A DNA stretch of 64,000 nt from Mariprofundaceae bacterium (GTDB lineage: Bacteria > Pseudomonadota > Zetaproteobacteria > Mariprofundales > Mariprofundaceae), in the NCBI GenBank assembly GCA_030950585.1, contig JAUZRG010000033.1, positions 32,268 through 96,267 on the forward strand, read 5' to 3'. Numbering within the stretch: position 1 is the stretch's first letter; the number at the start of each line of letters is the position of its first letter. Shown piece by piece: positions 62,932-64,000 of this stretch. The position numbers and the translations under genes are program-made. The notes under the pieces were generated by a model. That model was not told where the DNA came from and searched no databases. It saw only the letters and a list, made by a program, of their open reading frames with translations.

Positions 62932-64000
62932 ATGGCTATTCTGGATCAAGAAAAAGGGCATGTTGTTATTAGAGTTGTTTTTGCAGGCGCACCTCTTTCA
63001 GGTAAAACCGTAAGCATTCAATCCTTAGCTGGCCTTTTAATGGGTGGGAAAACAAAAAATTTAGTCATTTCTCCTGAAGAAGCACATGGACGTACCCTAT
63101 ATTTTGATTGGATGGAATATACAGGTGGGTTATTTCATACTTATAAAGTTCGTTGTCAAATTGTTAGTGTACCGGGTCAACGGGCACTAACAACACGTCG
63201 ACAACATATTATCGAATCAGCTGATTCGGTTATTTTCATGGCCAATTCCCAAAAAGATAATCAACAAAGAAACATTGAGTTCTTACAAGAAATGCTACCT
63301 TGGCTTAATCAAGATGAGGCTCCTATACCTTGGGTGATTCAAGCCAATAAGCGAGACCTGCCTAATATTGTCTCAATGGATGAGCTTAGAGAATCCTTGG
63401 GTGATGCCGCTAAAGATCAGCCTATGATTCCTTCTCAGGCTGTGAATGGTGATGGTGTCAGAGAATCTTTTGTTGCAGGTGTTCGTTTGGCTTTGTTTCG
63501 AACACAATCACTATTTGATCTTGGTAAAGTTCCTTTGGGTGTACCTGATATTAACAGTGCTCAAGAGTTGATGAGTTTTATGGAAGAGCAAGATGAACGT
63601 TTATTTACTGAGCAAATATCAGTGGGTGAGGACTTGGATTTATCTGCTATGCATGAGGATGAGAGTATCGCACTGACTGAGTCATTATTGGCTGGTGATA
63701 CGATATTAGAAAACAGTGAAAGTATTGTTGACGATACAGAAGCAGCTTTTGTACAGGAAGAGAAAGCGATTTCTGAAGATCCTGAAGAATTATTATTAGC
63801 CCTACGTGATCAAGGCGAGTCCGAAGTAGCCGAAGTAGCCGAAGTAGCCGAAGTAGCCGAAGTAGCCGAAGTAGCTGAAGTAGCCGAAGTAGCCGAAGTA
63901 GCCGAAGTAGCCGAAGTAGCCGAAGTAGCCGAAGTAGCCGAAGTAGCCGAAGTAGCCGAAGTAGCCGAAGTAGCCGAAGTAGCCGAAGTAGCCGAAGTAG
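62932..64000 (+). CDS. MglA-like small GTPase with long repetitive tail (3' partial)
   Basis: The frame begins at ATG 62932 (AAGGGG upstream) and is open to the window end, so at least 356 residues. The GTPase domain (about 1-195) has P-loop FAGAPLSGKT (Lys25-Thr26), switch-region HGRTLYFDWMEYTGG, G3 VPGQ in place of the usual DxxG (as in MglA, which has lost that Asp), and G4 QANKRDLP. After about residue 200 the chain becomes acidic, then from about residue 298 consists of repeated Glu-Val-Ala. MglA-type GTPases set cell polarity and motility. The partner MglB-like GAP is not visible in the window. Confidence 0.85.
   Translation, partial: MAILDQEKGHVVIRVVFAGAPLSGKTVSIQSLAGLLMGGKTKNLVISPEEAHGRTLYFDWMEYTGGLFHTYKVRCQIVSVPGQRALTTRRQHIIESADSVIFMANSQKDNQQRNIEFLQEMLPWLNQDEAPIPWVIQANKRDLPNIVSMDELRESLGDAAKDQPMIPSQAVNGDGVRESFVAGVRLALFRTQSLFDLGKVPLGVPDINSAQELMSFMEEQDERLFTEQISVGEDLDLSAMHEDESIALTESLLAGDTILENSESIVDDTEAAFVQEEKAISEDPEELLLALRDQGESEVAEVAEVAEVAEVAEVAEVAEVAEVAEVAEVAEVAEVAEVAEVAEVAEVAEVAEVAEV
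63823..64000 (+). repeat. 9-bp tandem repeat encoding (Glu-Val-Ala)n, at least 19 copies
   Basis: The unit GAAGTAGCC is repeated in frame 19 times plus seven further bases to the window edge, with one synonymous change (GCT for GCC near 63880). Near-identical units show recent expansion. The array lies inside the GTPase gene and continues beyond the window. Confidence 0.97.

Overview
The window reads as chromosomal DNA from a Gram-negative proteobacterium. Evidence: many lipoprotein and OmpA-type envelope proteins, a BamC-like lipoprotein, the pabC-mltG-tmk-holB gene order, rluC divergent from rne, and an hrcA-grpE-dnaK-dnaJ-dapB heat-shock cluster behind a near-perfect CIRCE operator. The DNA is moderately AT-rich. 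HrcA/CIRCE control together with gammaproteobacterial-like housekeeping order would fit a Zetaproteobacterium or an early-branching gammaproteobacterium; this is an impression, not a demonstrated placement. No rRNA, prophage or CRISPR array was seen. One tRNA (Lys-TTT) is present. The first and last genes are cut by the window edges.

Layout. 1-12000: a giant Ig-repeat/OmpA surface protein (5' end missing), an ApbE flavinylating lipoprotein, the putrescine pathway pair aguA-aguB, a porin and a CHASE2 adenylate cyclase. 12000-13670: a gene-poor patch with a possible IS end, a lipoprotein, a 72-codon conserved-looking gene and a REP-like hairpin. 13670-21350: murD, nadA, an OmpA-family protein, a LOG-family protein, a 770-aa protein with a degenerate cyclase-like domain, and a DUF2062 protein. 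21400-32200: metG-holB-tmk-mltG-pabC on the minus strand facing away from hrcA-grpE-dnaK-dnaJ-dapB. 32200-39100: a restriction-modification region on both sides of prlC. It holds a decayed HindV-like pair on the plus strand, and an apparently intact single-chain methyltransferase/HpaII-like nuclease fusion with a small winged-helix partner on the minus strand. 39200-46000: polA with a nuclease-fold-like lipoprotein, yaaA, bamC, an ankyrin/zinc-ribbon and TPR/zinc-ribbon pair, and tRNA-Lys. 46000-54300: PHP phosphatase, SDR, EF-hand protein, two convergent secreted glycoside-hydrolase-type genes, YbjN protein and an OmpA lipoprotein. 54200-58800: rluC, rne and rluD. 58900-64000: an HD-GYP response regulator, a HAMP protein, an erpA-ABC transporter operon and an MglA-like GTPase whose tail runs into a 9-bp repeat array.

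Points that stand out. (1) The HindV-like methyltransferase has lost its catalytic Cys (now Arg75) and carries an in-frame stop at codon 121, while its nuclease appears frameshifted: a dying system beside an intact compact one. (2) Three genes (apbE, aguA and the GH9 gene) start inside or directly after the intrinsic terminator of the co-directional gene upstream, with no Shine-Dalgarno sequence; in the GH9 case the terminator U-tract encodes the hydrophobic core of the signal peptide. (3) The 770-aa protein keeps the two metal-binding Asp of class III cyclases but has lost the purine-selecting Lys and the transition-state Asn. (4) Two in-frame arrays, 15 bp x 20 in rne and 9 bp x at least 19 in the GTPase gene, form low-complexity protein tails.
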